Positions 31,555 to 41,955 are shown, counted from the first letter of the stretch. The stretch: DNA of 64,000 nucleotides from Peptoclostridium litorale DSM 5388 (GCF_900141635.1 NZ_FSRH01000014.1:34874-98873), one strand, 5' to 3'. The notes: generated by a model not told the origin, from the sequence alone. Made by a program: numbers and translations.

Positions 31555-31721
31555 TTGGTTGTTCTGTAATTATATAAACACTATAAAAGCCCTTGTATGC
31601 TCACAGACAGACAAGGGCTTGAATTTCAAAATTCAAAACTTCGAATTTTCGAAGTATTTGACCTCGGTAGGCATTTTAAGCTTTCGCGCCTACTGTCTGC
31701 GGCATATTTATTTTTAACAAC
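31555..31721 (-). promoter_or_regulatory. Ribosomal protein L10 leader
   Basis: The minus-strand transcript has the classic L10-leader features: GCAGACAGTAGGCG pairing with GCCTACCGAGGT (about 31660-31704), followed by a hairpin AGCCCTTGT / ACAAGGGCT (31588-31619) with a TTTTAT tract that can act as an attenuator. L10 leaders let the L10(L12) complex repress rplJL when in excess. Confidence 0.85.
31584..31619 (-). terminator. Attenuator hairpin in the rplJ leader
   Basis: 9-bp stem AGCCCTTGT / ACAAGGGCT with a 14-nt loop followed by TTTTA, placed about 50 nt before rplJ. Part of the L10 leader. Confidence 0.7.
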
Positions 31722-31727
31722 AAGGGA

Positions 31728-31756
31728 ATTATACTATATCATATACCATATGTCAA
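31728..31756 (-). promoter_or_regulatory. rplJL promoter
   Basis: Perfect consensus on the minus strand: TTGACA (31751-31756), 17-bp spacer, TATAAT (31728-31733). It starts 4 bp after the rplA stop codon, so rplJL can be transcribed independently of rplKA. Confidence 0.9.
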
Positions 31757-31759
31757 TAA

Positions 31760-32458
31760 TTATTCTGATATTTTGTTTGGATTTATTTTAATTCCAGGTC
31801 CCATTGTGCTAGCAACAGTAACTGATCTTAAGTACTGTCCTTTAGCAGCTGCAGGCTTAGCCTTCTCTATTGCATCAGCAAGAACTGCAAAGTTTTCAAA
31901 CAGTTTTTCCTTGCCGAAAGAAACCTTTCCTACTGGAACGTGAATTATGTTAGTCTTATCTAGTCTATATTCAACCTTACCAGCTTTTATATCATTTACT
32001 GCTGCTGCAACATCGAATGTAACTGTACCTGATTTTGGGTTTGGCATAAGACCTTTTGGTCCAAGAACTCTACCCAGTCTACCAACTACACCCATCATGT
32101 CTGGAGTTGCAACTACAACATCAAAGTCAAACCAGTTTTCGCCTTGGATCTTGCTTACAAGGTCCATTTCTCCTACATAGTCTGCTCCAGCTTGCTCAGC
32201 TTCTTTAGCTTTTTCTCCCTTTGCGAACACTAGAACCTTTTTAGTTTTTCCTGTTCCGTGTGGAAGTACTACTGCTCCTCTAACCTGCTGGTCAGCGTGT
32301 CTCGAATCTACACCAAGCTTTATGTGAGCTTCTACTGTTTCATCAAATTTAGCACTTGCACATTCTACTGAAAGTGCCATAGCGCCAGATGCACTGTAAA
32401 GAGTATCTTTTTCGATTTTCTTAAGTGCGTCTACATACTTTTTTCCTTTTTTAGCCAT
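31760..32458 (-). CDS. rplA: 50S ribosomal protein L1
   Basis: 232-aa L1, which forms the mobile L1 stalk and moves E-site t[22 protein letters not shown] and the [20 protein letters not shown] signature are present. The start at 32458 ([13 protein letters not shown]) with GGAGGA upstream is preferred over an in-frame extension to 32500. It follows rplK. Confidence 0.97.
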   Translation of the reverse strand: MAKKGKKYVDALKKIEKDTLYSASGAMALSVECASAKFDETVEAHIKLGVDSRHADQQVRGAVVLPHGTGKTKKVLVFAKGEKAKEAEQAGADYVGEMDLVSKIQGENWFDFDVVVATPDMMGVVGRLGRVLGPKGLMPNPKSGTVTFDVAAAVNDIKAGKVEYRLDKTNIIHVPVGKVSFGKEKLFENFAVLADAIEKAKPAAAKGQYLRSVTVASTMGPGIKINPNKISE

Positions 32459-32514
32459 GTTTATTCCTCCTCGTGGTATTAGCGGTTTATTTCCTCCCAC
32501 TTATTTCTAAAATA

Positions 32515-32940
32515 CTAGTCTACAACTTCAACGCCCATGCTTCTAGCAGTACCAGCTATCATACTCATAGCTGCTTCTACATCTGTCGCATTAAGGTCAG
32601 GCATCTTAAGCTCTGCTATTTCCTTAAGTTGAGCTTTTGTTATTTTAGAAACCTTCTTCTTGTTTGGCTCGCCTGAACCAGACTCTATTCCACAAGCTTT
32701 CTTTATAAGTACTGCAGCTGGTGGAGTCTTTGTTATGAATGTGAATGATCTATCCTGGTATACCGATATTATTACCGGTATTATCATGCCAGGCTGGTCT
32801 GCAGTCTTTGCATTGAACTCTTTAGTGAACTGCATTATGTTAACACCATGCTGTCCTAGAGCTGGCCCAACTGGTGGAGCTGGAGTCGCCTTTCCTGCAG
32901 GTATTTGCAATTTTATCTGACCTATTACTTTCTTAGCCAT
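32515..32940 (-). CDS. rplK: 50S ribosomal protein L11
   Basis: 141-aa L11, in the GTPase-associated centre and required for RelA activation. [20 protein letters not shown] and the proline-rich [14 protein letters not shown] linker are typical. ATG at 32940 has GGAGGTG upstream; an in-frame start three codons before lacks spacing. Follows nusG. Confidence 0.98.
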   Translation of the reverse strand: MAKKVIGQIKLQIPAGKATPAPPVGPALGQHGVNIMQFTKEFNAKTADQPGMIIPVIISVYQDRSFTFITKTPPAAVLIKKACGIESGSGEPNKKKVSKITKAQLKEIAELKMPDLNATDVEAAMSMIAGTARSMGVEVVD

Positions 32941-32974
32941 ATATAACACCTCCTCATAATTTAAATCATATATA

Positions 32975-33514
32975 TTACATTTTTTCTATTTGGTCAAAAC
33001 CCAGTTCAACTGGTGTTTCCCTACCAAACATTGAAATTAAAACTTTGACAACACTTTTTTCCATATTTATTTCTTCTACATTCCCCATGAACCCTTCAAA
33101 CGGCCCACTCTTAACTGAAATAACGTCGCCTAGTTCCACATTTATCTCAGATGTAACCTTTTCAACTCCCATAGCGGCCACTTCTTCGTCTGAAAGCGGC
33201 ACAGGCTTTGAACCCGGTCCTACGAATCCGGTTACTCCTTTTGTGTTCCTAACTATATACCATGACTCATCAGTTATAAGCATTTTTATTATAACATATC
33301 CGGGGAATTTCTTTCTGGATTTTACTTTCTTTTTTCCATCTTTTATTTCCACTACCTCTTCTGTAGGAACTTGCACGTCAAATATGAAATCTTCCATATT
33401 CCTTGTTATTACAGTCTTTTCTATAGTTGCCTTTACCTTGTTTTCATGCCCAGAATAGGTGTGTACAACATACCATTTAGCTTTTTCTTCATTGTTAGGC
33501 ATAATATTAGTCAT
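32975..33514 (-). CDS. nusG: Transcription termination/antitermination factor NusG
   Basis: 179-aa NusG; the N-terminal NGN domain ([28 protein letters not shown]) binds RNA polymerase and the C-terminal KOW domain ([19 protein letters not shown]) contacts S10 or Rho. A short N-terminal addition precedes the domain. Located in the conserved secE-nusG-rplK-rplA string. Confidence 0.98.
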   Translation of the reverse strand: MTNIMPNNEEKAKWYVVHTYSGHENKVKATIEKTVITRNMEDFIFDVQVPTEEVVEIKDGKKKVKSRKKFPGYVIIKMLITDESWYIVRNTKGVTGFVGPGSKPVPLSDEEVAAMGVEKVTSEINVELGDVISVKSGPFEGFMGNVEEINMEKSVVKVLISMFGRETPVELGFDQIEKM

Positions 33515-33551
33515 CCTTTCTCCTAAAAGGCGACTCCCTATCCTTTTAGAT

Positions 33552-33767
33552 TTATTGCTTAACTATAAATTTCAACAAAAAGCCTAGTCCTGAATCAAGC
33601 AGCCAAACAAAGAAACTTACAAAAGCACTTGTAACTAGTACTACTGTAGTATATCTTACAAGCTCTCTTTTACTTGGCCAGTGAACCTTTTTAAGCTCTC
33701 CTTTTACTTCCCTTAAAAAGCCCGCCTTAGACTCTTTGCCACCAGTAGTATTTAACTGGGCCGCCAT
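33552..33767 (-). CDS. secE: Preprotein translocase subunit SecE
   Basis: 71-aa single-span SecE that clamps SecY. An amphipathic segment (FLREVKGELKKVHWPSKREL) with the conserved VxWP motif precedes one transmembrane helix near residues 42-66. 12 bp after rpmG, 37 bp before nusG, which is the standard Firmicute order. Confidence 0.97.
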   Translation of the reverse strand: MAAQLNTTGGKESKAGFLREVKGELKKVHWPSKRELVRYTTVVLVTSAFVSFFVWLLDSGLGFLLKFIVKQ

Positions 33768-33779
33768 ATACTCACATCC

Positions 33780-33929
33780 TTATTTTGTTTCTTTGTGATT
33801 AGTATGCTTTTTACAGAACTTACAGTATTTGCTCATCTCTAATCTATCTGGATTGTTCTTCTTGTTTTTTGTTGTATTGTAGTTTCTCTGCTTGCATTCT
33901 GTACAAGCTAAAGTTACCTTCACTCTCAT
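33780..33929 (-). CDS. rpmG: 50S ribosomal protein L33 (zinc form)
   Basis: 49-codon gene, ATG at 33929, TAA at 33780-33782. The product begins [17 protein letters not shown] and contains two CX2C pairs (CTEC, CKFC), so it is the zinc-binding L33. GGAGG is positioned before the ATG. It is the first gene of the rpmG-secE-nusG-rplK-rplA unit. Confidence 0.97.
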   Translation of the reverse strand: MRVKVTLACTECKQRNYNTTKNKKNNPDRLEMSKYCKFCKKHTNHKETK

Positions 33930-34035
33930 GTAATACACCTCCTTAGTTTCTGCCCATCAAAATATATCATGGATAGTTGGATCGTATCTATTTTTCTGAC
34001 CACATATATATGCCATTATAAAACATCACCCATAA

Positions 34036-34064
34036 AATCTATCACATTTTCGAGGTCATGTCAA
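34036..34064 (-). promoter_or_regulatory. rpmG-secE-nusG-rplKA promoter
   Basis: Minus-strand TTGACA (34059-34064), 17-bp spacer, TAGATT (34036-34041). The gap 33930-34231 holds only this promoter, about 100 nt of leader and the tuf2 terminator. Confidence 0.8.
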
Positions 34065-34153
34065 TCTTATGTTGTTATATTTTTTATTTTTGAATATTGA
34101 AGCTTGCTGTTTCGACGGCTTGCAGGGATTAAATCTCCAAAAATTTTAAGAGT

Positions 34154-34186
34154 CTAAAAAAGAGAAGGACTCCCATCCTTCTCTTT
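34154..34186 (-). terminator. Terminator after tuf2
   Basis: Minus-strand 11-bp stem AAAGAGAAGGA / TCCTTCTCTTT with a 6-nt loop, running into TTTTTT. Confidence 0.88.
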
Positions 34187-34231
34187 GCAATTTCAGAAAG
34201 TCTATTTTATTATGCGAATCTTCGCAGGGGA

Positions 34232-35425
34232 TTACTCTACTATAGAAGCAACTACTCCTGCTCCTACTGTTCTTCCGCCTTCTCTTATCGCAAATCTTAG
34301 TCCCTCTTCTATAGCTATAGGTCCTATTAGTTCAACTTCCATCTGTACGTTGTCTCCTGGCATTACCATTTCTACGCCTTCTGGTAGGTTGATTGATCCT
34401 GTTATGTCTGTTGTTCTGAAGTAGAACTGTGGTCTGTATCCGTTGAAGAATGGAGTGTGTCTTCCGCCCTCTTCCTTCTTAAGTACGTATACTTCCGACT
34501 TGAATTTAGTGTGAGGCTTTATTGATCCTGGCTTAGCTAGAACCTGTCCTCTTTCTATCTCGTCCCTTTGAACTCCTCTTAGAAGTACTCCTATATTGTC
34601 TCCTGCTTGCGCTTCGTCAAGAAGTTTTCTGAACATCTCTACTCCTGTTACTATTACTTTTCTTGGTTCTTCTGATAGACCTACTATTTCGATCTCGTCC
34701 TGAACCCTAACTATTCCTCTTTCAACTCTTCCTGTAGCAACTGTTCCTCTTCCCGTTATAGAGAATACGTCCTCTACTGGCATTAGGAATGGCTTGTCTA
34801 CATCTCTTTCTGGCTCTGGGATGTAGCTGTCTATAGCTTCGAATAGCTCTATTATTTTGTCTCCCCACTCACTGTCTGGATCTTCTAGTGCCTTAAGCGC
34901 TGATCCTGCTATTATTGGAGTGTCGTCGCCTGGGAAGTCGTATGCGTCTAGCAACTCTCTTATTTCCATTTCTACTAGTTCTAGTAGTTCTTCGTCATCT
35001 ACCATGTCGCACTTGTTCATGAATACCACTATGTATGGTACTCCAACCTGTCTTGACAGTAGTATGTGCTCTCTTGTCTGAGGCATTGGACCGTCTGCTG
35101 CAGATACAACTAGTATTGCTCCGTCCATTTGCGCTGCTCCTGTTATCATGTTCTTAACGTAGTCAGCGTGGCCTGGGCAGTCAACGTGTGCGTAGTGTCT
35201 GTTTGGAGTCTCGTACTCAACGTGTGCTGTTGATATTGTGATTCCTCTTTCTCTTTCCTCTGGTGCCTTGTCTATGTTTGCAAAGTCTACTGCTTCACCA
35301 GTTCCGTATCTCTTGTTTAGTGTGTATGTTATTGCTGCTGTTAGTGTTGTCTTTCCATGGTCAACGTGTCCTATTGTTCCGATGTTAACGTGTGGCTTAT
35401 TTCTTTCAAATTTAGCTTTTGCCAT
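34232..35425 (-). CDS. tuf: Elongation factor Tu (copy 2)
   Basis: 397 aa with the same intact GTPase motifs as copy 1 ([22 protein letters not shown]). About 13 substitutions separate the copies, for example [10 protein letters not shown] versus [10 protein letters not shown] and a few conservative changes. Near-identity extends 17 bp upstream of the ATG and 44 bp downstream of the stop, suggesting ongoing gene conversion. It is preceded by tRNA-Thr in the same transcript. Confidence 0.98.
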   Translation of the reverse strand: MAKAKFERNKPHVNIGTIGHVDHGKTTLTAAITYTLNKRYGTGEAVDFANIDKAPEERERGITISTAHVEYETPNRHYAHVDCPGHADYVKNMITGAAQMDGAILVVSAADGPMPQTREHILLSRQVGVPYIVVFMNKCDMVDDEELLELVEMEIRELLDAYDFPGDDTPIIAGSALKALEDPDSEWGDKIIELFEAIDSYIPEPERDVDKPFLMPVEDVFSITGRGTVATGRVERGIVRVQDEIEIVGLSEEPRKVIVTGVEMFRKLLDEAQAGDNIGVLLRGVQRDEIERGQVLAKPGSIKPHTKFKSEVYVLKKEEGGRHTPFFNGYRPQFYFRTTDITGSINLPEGVEMVMPGDNVQMEVELIGPIAIEEGLRFAIREGGRTVGAGVVASIVE

Positions 35426-35499
35426 CTTGCTTGTCCTCCTCCTTATAAAAACCGCCCTTAGCGCTTTATATTTTTAGGCTTACTGCAGTTATTTTATTC

Positions 35500-35575
35500 T
35501 GGAGCCCACGAGCGGACTTGAACCGCCGACCTCCGCCTTACCAAGGCGACGCTCTACCGACTGAGCCACGTGGGC
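35500..35575 (-). tRNA. tRNA-Thr (anticodon GGT), CCA encoded
   Basis: Full cloverleaf on the minus strand: acceptor GCCCACG/CGTGGGC, D arm GCTC/GAGC, anticodon arm TCGCC-TTGGTAA-GGCGG with anticodon GGT, T arm GGCGG-TTCAAGT-CCGCT, discriminator T and genomically encoded CCA (35500-35502). It lies 74 bp upstream of tuf2, recalling the thrT-tufB linkage of enterobacteria. Confidence 0.97.
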
Positions 35576-35593
35576 ACTAAAATCATCTCTAAT

Positions 35594-35622
35594 ATTGTAC
35601 TATTGCCCCCCTATAAAGTCAA
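35594..35622 (-). promoter_or_regulatory. tRNA-Thr/tuf2 promoter
   Basis: Minus-strand TTGACT (35617-35622), 17-bp spacer, TACAAT (35594-35599), ending 18 bp before the tRNA and beginning 5 bp after the sigH stop. Confidence 0.85.
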
Positions 35623-35627
35623 TAGTT

Positions 35628-36266
35628 TTAGTCATTTATACAGCCCATATAAAGCCTCACTTTTCTTTTTATCCTCTGCAGTGTATTATCAATGGATTTG
35701 AATGTTTTTCCAAGCTCATTTGCGATCTCTTCATATGACTTTCCGTCCATATATAGATACAGCACTTCTTTCTCTAGATTGCTGAGGATCATATCTATCT
35801 TTTTTTGAAGCCTTATGAATTCTTCTCTCGACACCACTATTCTTTCCGGGTTTTTAGACATGCTGTCAGCCAGAATATCAAAAGGCCACTTGTCAGTTTC
35901 CAGTTCACTTGAGCACGAGCTTATGGATACATATGAATTAAGTGGAATATGCTTTTGTCTTCTGGATGTTCTTATGGCCGTTATTATCTGCCTTTTTATG
36001 CACATCTCTGCAAACGACCTGAACGAAGCGCTTCTTTTTGCCATGTCATAGTCCCTTATGGCCCTGTAAAGTCCTATCATGCCTTCCTGCATTACATCTT
36101 CAGCCTCTGCTCCAACTATGAAATAATATCTCGACTTCAGCTTCACAAGCCCTCTGTATTTTTCCATTATATATTCAATGGCTTGCTGGTCTCCCCGCTT
36201 TGCACTTATAAGCGCAGCCTCTTGTTCGTTTGCATGTCCAATTCCACCGGTAGCGTCTCTTTTCAA
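35628..36266 (-). CDS. sigH: RNA polymerase sigma factor SigH
   Basis: Sigma-70 family factor matching SigH (sigma-30), which in spore-forming Firmicutes directs early stationary-phase and sporulation genes. Region 2 has EDVMQEGMIGLYRAIRDYD and the SFAEMCIKRQIITAIRTSRR helix; HIPLNSYVSI is a SigH hallmark; region 4 has SYEEIANELGKTFKSIDNTL. In-frame reading extends to 36293, but TTG at 36266 is preferred because CAGGGGG lies about 9 nt upstream, giving 212 aa. Start choice is moderate. Confidence 0.92.
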   Translation of the reverse strand: MKRDATGGIGHANEQEAALISAKRGDQQAIEYIMEKYRGLVKLKSRYYFIVGAEAEDVMQEGMIGLYRAIRDYDMAKRSASFRSFAEMCIKRQIITAIRTSRRQKHIPLNSYVSISSCSSELETDKWPFDILADSMSKNPERIVVSREEFIRLQKKIDMILSNLEKEVLYLYMDGKSYEEIANELGKTFKSIDNTLQRIKRKVRLYMGCIND

Positions 36267-36289
36267 ATACAGCAACCCCCTGACATTCT

Positions 36290-36802
36290 TCAAAAATTGC
36301 CGTTTCTACGCATTTGCTCAAGCTTTAAAAACACATCATCATCAACAACATCTGCAAGAGTGATCTTGGAAGCCTTTTTTTGAGAAGACCCCTTCATCTT
36401 TTTGCGTGAATTTTGCACGTCTATATGGAGCTCTCTAGCCGACAGTCTGCTGCAGCCTTTCCCCAGTACTATCTGCTGCTCGGCCCAATCATTTGTAGCC
36501 ACTCTTATAACGGCTCTTTTGTCCAGCTCCCCTATTACCTTTTCAATATATGAATCTGCCGTTTGATTTTCCTTTGTGTATACAACCGTAACCTTGGGAT
36601 ATTTTTGCTTTGTTCTGCTTCTCTTTTTCACTCTATACGCATCAAATACTATTATGACCTCTTCGCCGCTGAGCGCTGCGTATTCGAGCATCATTTGAAC
36701 AAGCTTATCCCTTGAAGCTTCAAGGTCGTTTTCAGCAATATTCTTAAGCTCACTCCAGGCATTTATTATATTGTATCCGTCTATTATAAGATATTCCTTC
36801 AC
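36290..36802 (-). CDS. NYN/PIN-domain ribonuclease, YacP/Rae1 family
   Basis: 170-aa protein with the NYN/PIN nuclease fold: acidic residues in LIIDGYNIINAW, IVFDAYR, TADSYIEKV and ATNDWAEQQ make the metal site. The B. subtilis homolog Rae1 (YacP) is a ribosome-associated endoribonuclease that cuts mRNA in the A site. GTG start at 36802 with GAGGG upstream, 2 bp after rlmB. Order rlmB-yacP-sigH is conserved in Firmicutes. Confidence 0.92.
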   Translation of the reverse strand: MKEYLIIDGYNIINAWSELKNIAENDLEASRDKLVQMMLEYAALSGEEVIIVFDAYRVKKRSRTKQKYPKVTVVYTKENQTADSYIEKVIGELDKRAVIRVATNDWAEQQIVLGKGCSRLSARELHIDVQNSRKKMKGSSQKKASKITLADVVDDDVFLKLEQMRRNGNF

Positions 36803-36804
36803 AT

Positions 36805-37539
36805 TTATCCCTCTTTAAGAGTTCTCTGCCTTAAAACCTCATACATTATTACTCCGCCCGCAACAGATGCATTTAGAGAAGAAACCTTTCCTTCCATAGG
36901 CAGTTTAACCGCAAAGTCACAATTTTCTTTTACCAGCCTGGATATGCCTTTGCCCTCACTCCCAAGCACTAGTGCTATAGGGCCTGTCATATTACTCCTA
37001 TATACGGAATCTCCATCCATGTCAAGCGCCGCTATCCAAAGGCCGTGTTCCTTGAGTTCCTTAATTGCATTTACTATGTTAGAAACCCTGCATACAGGCA
37101 CATGCTCCACTGCTCCCGCAGAAGACTTTACAACAACAGGAGTTATGCCAACGCTTCTTCTCTTTGGAATTATAACCCCATGCGCTCCTACCGCATCTAC
37201 AGTTCTTATTATCGCCCCAAGGTTATGAGGATCTGTTATGCCGTCAAGCACTATGAGAAAAGGGCTTCCTTCTTGATTGTTGCAGTACTCCATAAGCTCA
37301 TCCAGTTCATAATATCCGTATTCAGAAACAATGGCTACAACACCCTGATGGTTTGTACTCTCGCACATTTCATCAAGCTTCTTCTTGTCTGCATACTTGA
37401 TTAATATACCCCTGTCCTTTGCCATTCCAACAATTTTTTTAATTGACCCCTCGGCTCCCTTTGCTATTGTTATGCTGTCTATTTCCCTTTCAGCCTTTAT
37501 GGCCTCCATCACAGGATTTCTCCCTTGTATTCTTTCCAC
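36805..37539 (-). CDS. rlmB: 23S rRNA (guanosine-2'-O)-methyltransferase RlmB (SPOUT family)
   Basis: 244-aa SPOUT methyltransferase with an N-terminal substrate-binding domain (about 1-75) and a knotted catalytic domain: LDGITDPHNLGAIIRTVDA, VLGSEGKGISRLV and LPMEGKVSSLNASVAGGV are motifs 1-3 of the TrmH/SpoU family. RlmB methylates G2251 (E. coli numbering) of 23S rRNA; the exact target here is inferred from gene order and family. GTG start with AGGAGTG upstream. Confidence 0.92.
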   Translation of the reverse strand: MERIQGRNPVMEAIKAEREIDSITIAKGAEGSIKKIVGMAKDRGILIKYADKKKLDEMCESTNHQGVVAIVSEYGYYELDELMEYCNNQEGSPFLIVLDGITDPHNLGAIIRTVDAVGAHGVIIPKRRSVGITPVVVKSSAGAVEHVPVCRVSNIVNAIKELKEHGLWIAALDMDGDSVYRSNMTGPIALVLGSEGKGISRLVKENCDFAVKLPMEGKVSSLNASVAGGVIMYEVLRQRTLKEG

Positions 37540-37555
37540 AAAATCACTCCTAAAA

Positions 37556-38314
37556 CTATAAATTTTTGTATTTGGCTCTTATTTCTTCTATTTTTCCGCA
37601 GCTCATGTTGCCTTCCGGACATGCGGACTTTATGCAGCTTGGACCAGCATTCTTGAATATTGCAGGTGCCACAACCTTCACTTCCTTCAGCATTAGATCT
37701 GCCATAGTCCTTATCTCTCTTTGGGCCCTTTCGCAGCATCTTTTTTTGAAAAAGTGTATTAGTGTTCTGGCATTCATTGTAAATATCATTTTAGTCTCGC
37801 ATGCATTCGGGAATACATATCTTGCATCTTCTATGGCCTTTTTTTCAGAAGCCCTTTCGGCTTTTTTCTCAGACATGCCTTCCTTTGTCATCTGCTCATA
37901 ATGCGAATTTTGAAGTATTGCCACAAGCTCATTGTAGACCTTCTGGTCGCTTTCCATAGCCTGAATGAATTTTTCTTTTGCCTCAGGGTTTTTCTCTATT
38001 TCCTCTGGCACTATATATTCGAACTGCTCAAGCTTTACATATCTTTGGCTCTGCTGCGAATAACTCGCAAGCCTGTGCCTTACAAGCTGATGAGTACAAG
38101 CTCTTGATATCCCTTCAACTGCAAATGTAAAACTCACATGTTCTATAGGACTTTCATGCCCTATGTCCACCAGCATCTGTACAAATCTTTCTACTTCGGC
38201 TTCGTCTAGGTTTTTATCTATATCGTCAACCCCACCCCTAGAGTAACAAAGCTTTGCAGCCATTGCAACCACTCTTTCAGGCTGTGGAGTATACTGAATC
38301 AGTTTAACTTTCAT
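37556..38314 (-). CDS. thyX: Flavin-dependent thymidylate synthase
   Basis: 252-aa ThyX, converting dUMP to dTMP with FAD and methylene-tetrahydrofolate. The ThyX signature [14 protein letters not shown] near residue 78 is present. It lies between mrnC and rlmB, as in many Clostridia. ATG with AGGAGG upstream. No thyA is seen in this window. Confidence 0.96.
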   Translation of the reverse strand: MKVKLIQYTPQPERVVAMAAKLCYSRGGVDDIDKNLDEAEVERFVQMLVDIGHESPIEHVSFTFAVEGISRACTHQLVRHRLASYSQQSQRYVKLEQFEYIVPEEIEKNPEAKEKFIQAMESDQKVYNELVAILQNSHYEQMTKEGMSEKKAERASEKKAIEDARYVFPNACETKMIFTMNARTLIHFFKKRCCERAQREIRTMADLMLKEVKVVAPAIFKNAGPSCIKSACPEGNMSCGKIEEIRAKYKNL

Positions 38315-38354
38315 TTTTCAGCGGCCTCCTGTCAATATCAGTTTTCATTTTCAT

Positions 38355-38400
38355 TAATAAAACTCCCATTTCGACGCACAGGCTAAAATGAGAGTTTTAT
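38355..38400 (-). terminator. Terminator after mrnC
   Basis: Minus-strand stem AAAACTCTCATTT / AAATGGGAGTTTT (one mismatch) followed by ATTAAT, between mrnC and thyX. Confidence 0.7.
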
Positions 38401-38409
38401 ATTTAGACC

Positions 38410-38841
38410 CTATTGAATCTGATTTTCTATAAGTTCTATGCTCTTTTCAATCACAGCCTCTAGCTTTTCTTCAAGCCCGTTTAAATACAAATATCCTATA
38501 AGGGTTTCAAATCCCGTGGCATATCTGTAATCTGAAGCCTGTGCGTTTTTTGGCATAGAGCAGCTCTTTTGATTTCTTCCCCGCTTGACTATGGCCCACT
38601 CAGCCTCGTCCAGCTCTTCCTTAAGAGCCATTACCGCCATGGCCTGCGCCTTTGCCTTCACAAAATTAGTGGCCTTTTTGTGCATGTCATTTACCTTTAT
38701 GTTTCCATATTTGCATATAAGGTATTTCCTTACGTATATTTCATATACGCAGTCACCCATATAAGCCAGCACAAGAGGAGAAAGCAGATTTGCATCCTTT
38801 ACTTCTTTTATTGCATTTAAATCCTTTAGGCTCTTTTCCAT
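38410..38841 (-). CDS. mrnC: Mini-ribonuclease 3
   Basis: 143-aa RNase III-like enzyme with the catalytic domain only and no dsRNA-binding domain; it matures 23S rRNA ends in B. subtilis. The catalytic motif appears as [17 protein letters not shown] near residue 26, and [13 protein letters not shown] carries the second acidic site. It overlaps the end of cysS by 16 bp with its own AGGGA site, matching the conserved cysS-mrnC pair. Confidence 0.95.
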   Translation of the reverse strand: MEKSLKDLNAIKEVKDANLLSPLVLAYMGDCVYEIYVRKYLICKYGNIKVNDMHKKATNFVKAKAQAMAVMALKEELDEAEWAIVKRGRNQKSCSMPKNAQASDYRYATGFETLIGYLYLNGLEEKLEAVIEKSIELIENQIQ

Positions 38842-40223
38842 TTAGTTCCCTGCCTTGTATCTTCAAGAACTATGCCCTTGTCCTTAAGCATGTCTCTTAT
38901 CTCATCAGCCCTTTTAAAGTCTTTTCCTTTTCTGGCGTCAATCCTGTCTTGTATAAGCTGTTCAACCTCTTCGTCCAAAAGCTCCTCTTCAGCCTTTTGG
39001 CACACTATACCTAAAACGCCTGTAAGCTCGTCGAATATAGACTCGCCCATCTCCATGAATCCGTGCGACACCTCTTCGTCAAGCTTTGTATTAAGGAATC
39101 TCGACAGCTCGAATATAACACTTACAGCGTCTGCAGTGTTAAGGTCGTCATCCATTGCCTGCTTGAATCTTTCTCTATACTGCTCAAACTGCCCTCTATC
39201 TTCAGCCGATGCCGCCATTTTATCTTTTTGAGTGTTTTCAGCCGCAAACTGGAGCTTTTCTCTTGTGTTGTACAGCCTTTCAAGGCCTGCCTTAGCCTGC
39301 ATAAGTAGGTCACCGCTGTAGTTTATAGGGTTTCTGTAGTGAGCTGAAAGCATGAAAAATCTCACGACCTCAAGGTCCACTTCTTTCGCTATGTCTCTCA
39401 CTGTAAAGAAATTTCCCTTTGACTTTGACATCTTTTCATTGTTTATGTTTATATACCCATTGTGAACCCAGTATTTCGAAAAAGGCTTGCCGTTTCTAGC
39501 TTCACTTTGCGCTATTTCGTTCTCGTGGTGCGGGAATACAAGATCCTGGCCTCCAGAGTGTATGTCTATAGTCTCTCCAAGGTGCTTTCTGGCCATTACC
39601 GAGCATTCTATATGCCATCCAGGTCTTCCCTCTCCCCAAGGACTGTTCCATCCCGGCTCGCCTTCTTTTTTGGCTTTCCAGAGAGTGAAGTCTGCAGGAT
39701 GCTTTTTCTTGTCACTTATGTCTATCCTCGAACCCAGCTCAAGCTCCTCAAGATCCTGTCCCGAAAGCTTTCCATATTCATTGAACTTATGAGAGTCGAA
39801 ATACACGTCTCCATCTGATTCGTATGCATATCCCTTGTCTACAAGGTCCTTTATGAACTCTATTATGTCGTCCATTGTCTCTGTGACCTTCGGATGAACA
39901 TCTGCCCTCTTTATTCCAAGTGCATCGGCATCCTTGAAGTACTCCGCAATATATCTTTCTGAAATTTCAGAAGGCTCCACACCTTCGTCATTTGCCCTGT
40001 TTATTATCTTGTCGTCAACATCAGTAAAGTTTTGCACAAACTTCACATCATATCCAATATATTCAAGATACCTTCTAAGTATGTCAAACATTATGAATGG
40101 TCTTGCGTTTCCTATGTGGAAAAAATTATATACGGTAGGTCCGCATGAATACATCCTTACCTTGCCTTCTTCAATTGGTACAAATTCTTCTTTTTTTCTT
40201 GTAAGAGTGTTGTACAGCTTCAT
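38826..40223 (-). CDS. cysS: Cysteinyl-tRNA synthetase
   Basis: 465-aa class I enzyme. HIGH motif in [21 protein letters not shown] in [13 protein letters not shown], and zinc ligands including the Cys of YSCGPTVY and the Cys of [12 protein letters not shown] at 40223 with GAGGTG 7 nt upstream; a TTG two codons earlier is less likely. It is 172 bp after gltX, separated by the gltX terminator. No T-box was found before it. Confidence 0.97.
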   Translation of the reverse strand: MKLYNTLTRKKEEFVPIEEGKVRMYSCGPTVYNFFHIGNARPFIMFDILRRYLEYIGYDVKFVQNFTDVDDKIINRANDEGVEPSEISERYIAEYFKDADALGIKRADVHPKVTETMDDIIEFIKDLVDKGYAYESDGDVYFDSHKFNEYGKLSGQDLEELELGSRIDISDKKKHPADFTLWKAKKEGEPGWNSPWGEGRPGWHIECSVMARKHLGETIDIHSGGQDLVFPHHENEIAQSEARNGKPFSKYWVHNGYININNEKMSKSKGNFFTVRDIAKEVDLEVVRFFMLSAHYRNPINYSGDLLMQAKAGLERLYNTREKLQFAAENTQKDKMAASAEDRGQFEQYRERFKQAMDDDLNTADAVSVIFELSRFLNTKLDEEVSHGFMEMGESIFDELTGVLGIVCQKAEEELLDEEVEQLIQDRIDARKGKDFKRADEIRDMLKDKGIVLEDTRQGTKWKRA

Positions 40224-40344
40224 ATGCAATCACCTCTTTTTTTATTAGCCCTTACAATGCACGCTTCATGTAAAAAATCTCACATCATCATTTTACATTC
40301 TTTTTAGCATTTTTGCCATATATTATACTTCGCTTTTCCTTTTC

Positions 40345-40378
40345 AAAACGCTTAATGCCGCCATAGCGGCGGCATTAA
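40345..40378 (-). terminator. Terminator after gltX
   Basis: Minus-strand 11-bp perfect stem TTAATGCCGCC / GGCGGCATTAA (40368-40378 and 40352-40362) with a 5-nt loop, followed by GCGTTTTG. The T-tract is short, so termination may be partial. Confidence 0.75.
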
Positions 40379-40395
40379 TATTTATTTTGCAGGTT

Positions 40396-41880
40396 TTATA
40401 TAAGATTGTTTTTTACATATGCTATTCTGCTTAGAACTCTTTCTTTTCCAAGTATTTCTACAACGTATGGAATCTCAGGTCCGTGCATTTGTCCTGTGAG
40501 TATCACCCTAGTTCCCATGAAAAGGTTTTTTCCCTTTATGCCGTGCTCTTTTTGTATTTCCTTGAACATGGCCTTTACAAATTCAGGAGTTATCTCAGAA
40601 GCACCCGATATCTTTTCTTCAAGAGCTCCTATAAGAGCTGGCATGTGCTCAAGTGCAAGAAATTCCTTTGCATCGTCATTTTCAAGTTTCACATCATCCC
40701 CAAAGAAAAGAGAAATCTTTTCAGGAATTTCAGCCGCGTAGTGAAGTCCTTCTTTAACTATGGCCATTATCTTTTTTAGAGTTTCCACGTCCATGTCTTC
40801 TCCGTTTGAAACTCCAGACTCTTTTATATAAGGCATTGCAAGGTTTGCAAGCATCTCGTCCTCTGCATCCTTCATATAGTGCTGGTTTATCCAGTTGAGC
40901 TTGTTAGTGTCGAAAACTCCTCCACTTCTTGAAACCCTGTCAACTGAAAACGCCTCTATGAGCTCTTCCATTGAGAATATCTCTTTGTTGTCTTCAGGTG
41001 ACCATCCCACAAGAGCCACATAGTTGACAAGACCTTCAGGAAGATATCCCTTTTTTTCGAAGTCCTCAACTGCAACATCACCCTGCCTTTTGCTAAGCTT
41101 TTTCTTTTCAGAGTTTAGAATGTTTGGAAGATGCACGTAAGTCGGTGCTTCCCATCCAAGTACCTCATACAGATACACGTGCTTTGGAGTCGACGATATC
41201 CACTCTTCCCCTCTTATTACGTGAGTTATCTTCATAAGGTGATCGTCAACTACAACAGCAAAATGGTATGTCGGGAATCCATCGGCCTTTATAAGAACCT
41301 GGTCATCAAGGTCGTCAGTGTTTATGCTGACCTTTCCCCTTACCATGTCGTCAAATTCTATTTCCCTGCTTGCAGGGAGCTTTAATCTTATTACATAAGA
41401 CTCTCCTGCGTCTATTCTCTTTTGTGTTTCTTCTTTCGATACTCCCGCAAGCCCTCTACAAAAACCATCATATTTGGGAACTTTTCCTTCTGCCCTTTGG
41501 ATCTCTCTAAGCTTTTCAAGTCTAGGCTTAGAGCAGAAGCAGTAATACGCATGGCCTTCGTCAAGCAGCTTTTGTACATATTTCTTGTATATGTCCAGCC
41601 TTTCCGACTGCATGTAAGGGCCGTACTCTCCCTTTTGGAACACCTTTCCTTCTTCGTCTATGCATACTCCCTCGTCATGCTCTATTCCTGCCCATTTCAT
41701 GGCGTTTAGCATGCCCTCTATCGCTCCATCTACATATCTCGTTCTGTCCGTGTCTTCAACTCTCAGTATATACTCTCCACCTAGCTTCTTCGCAAAAAGA
41801 TAGTTGTAAAGTGCAGTTCTAAGACTTCCTATGTGTACAAACCCCGTAGGACTTGGTGCAAATCTTACTCTAACGCTCAT
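40396..41880 (-). CDS. gltX: Glutamyl-tRNA synthetase
   Basis: 494-aa class I enzyme. HIGH-type motif in [18 protein letters not shown] near residue 11 and KMSKS-type motif KKLSKRQGD near residue 250. The ATG at 41880 ([13 protein letters not shown]) has GGGAGG 6 nt upstream; the in-frame extension to 41955 crosses the promoter and is rejected. Whether it is discriminating or also charges tRNA-Gln cannot be read here. Confidence 0.96.
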   Translation of the reverse strand: MSVRVRFAPSPTGFVHIGSLRTALYNYLFAKKLGGEYILRVEDTDRTRYVDGAIEGMLNAMKWAGIEHDEGVCIDEEGKVFQKGEYGPYMQSERLDIYKKYVQKLLDEGHAYYCFCSKPRLEKLREIQRAEGKVPKYDGFCRGLAGVSKEETQKRIDAGESYVIRLKLPASREIEFDDMVRGKVSINTDDLDDQVLIKADGFPTYHFAVVVDDHLMKITHVIRGEEWISSTPKHVYLYEVLGWEAPTYVHLPNILNSEKKKLSKRQGDVAVEDFEKKGYLPEGLVNYVALVGWSPEDNKEIFSMEELIEAFSVDRVSRSGGVFDTNKLNWINQHYMKDAEDEMLANLAMPYIKESGVSNGEDMDVETLKKIMAIVKEGLHYAAEIPEKISLFFGDDVKLENDDAKEFLALEHMPALIGALEEKISGASEITPEFVKAMFKEIQKEHGIKGKNLFMGTRVILTGQMHGPEIPYVVEILGKERVLSRIAYVKNNLI

Positions 41881-41926
41881 TTTAAACCTCCCAGTTAATG
41901 TATATTGAATTTTTTCACATAATACT

Positions 41927-41955
41927 AATATATTATAAATGCAAAAATAGTTCAA
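41927..41955 (-). promoter_or_regulatory. gltX promoter
   Basis: Minus-strand TTGAAC (41950-41955), 17-bp spacer, TATATT (41927-41932), about 45 bp before the gltX start. Confidence 0.75.

Noticed and set aside
40224..40344. T-box leader before cysS
   Set aside because: No GGTGGNACC-type sequence or specifier stem was seen; only an AT-rich region with possible -10 boxes.
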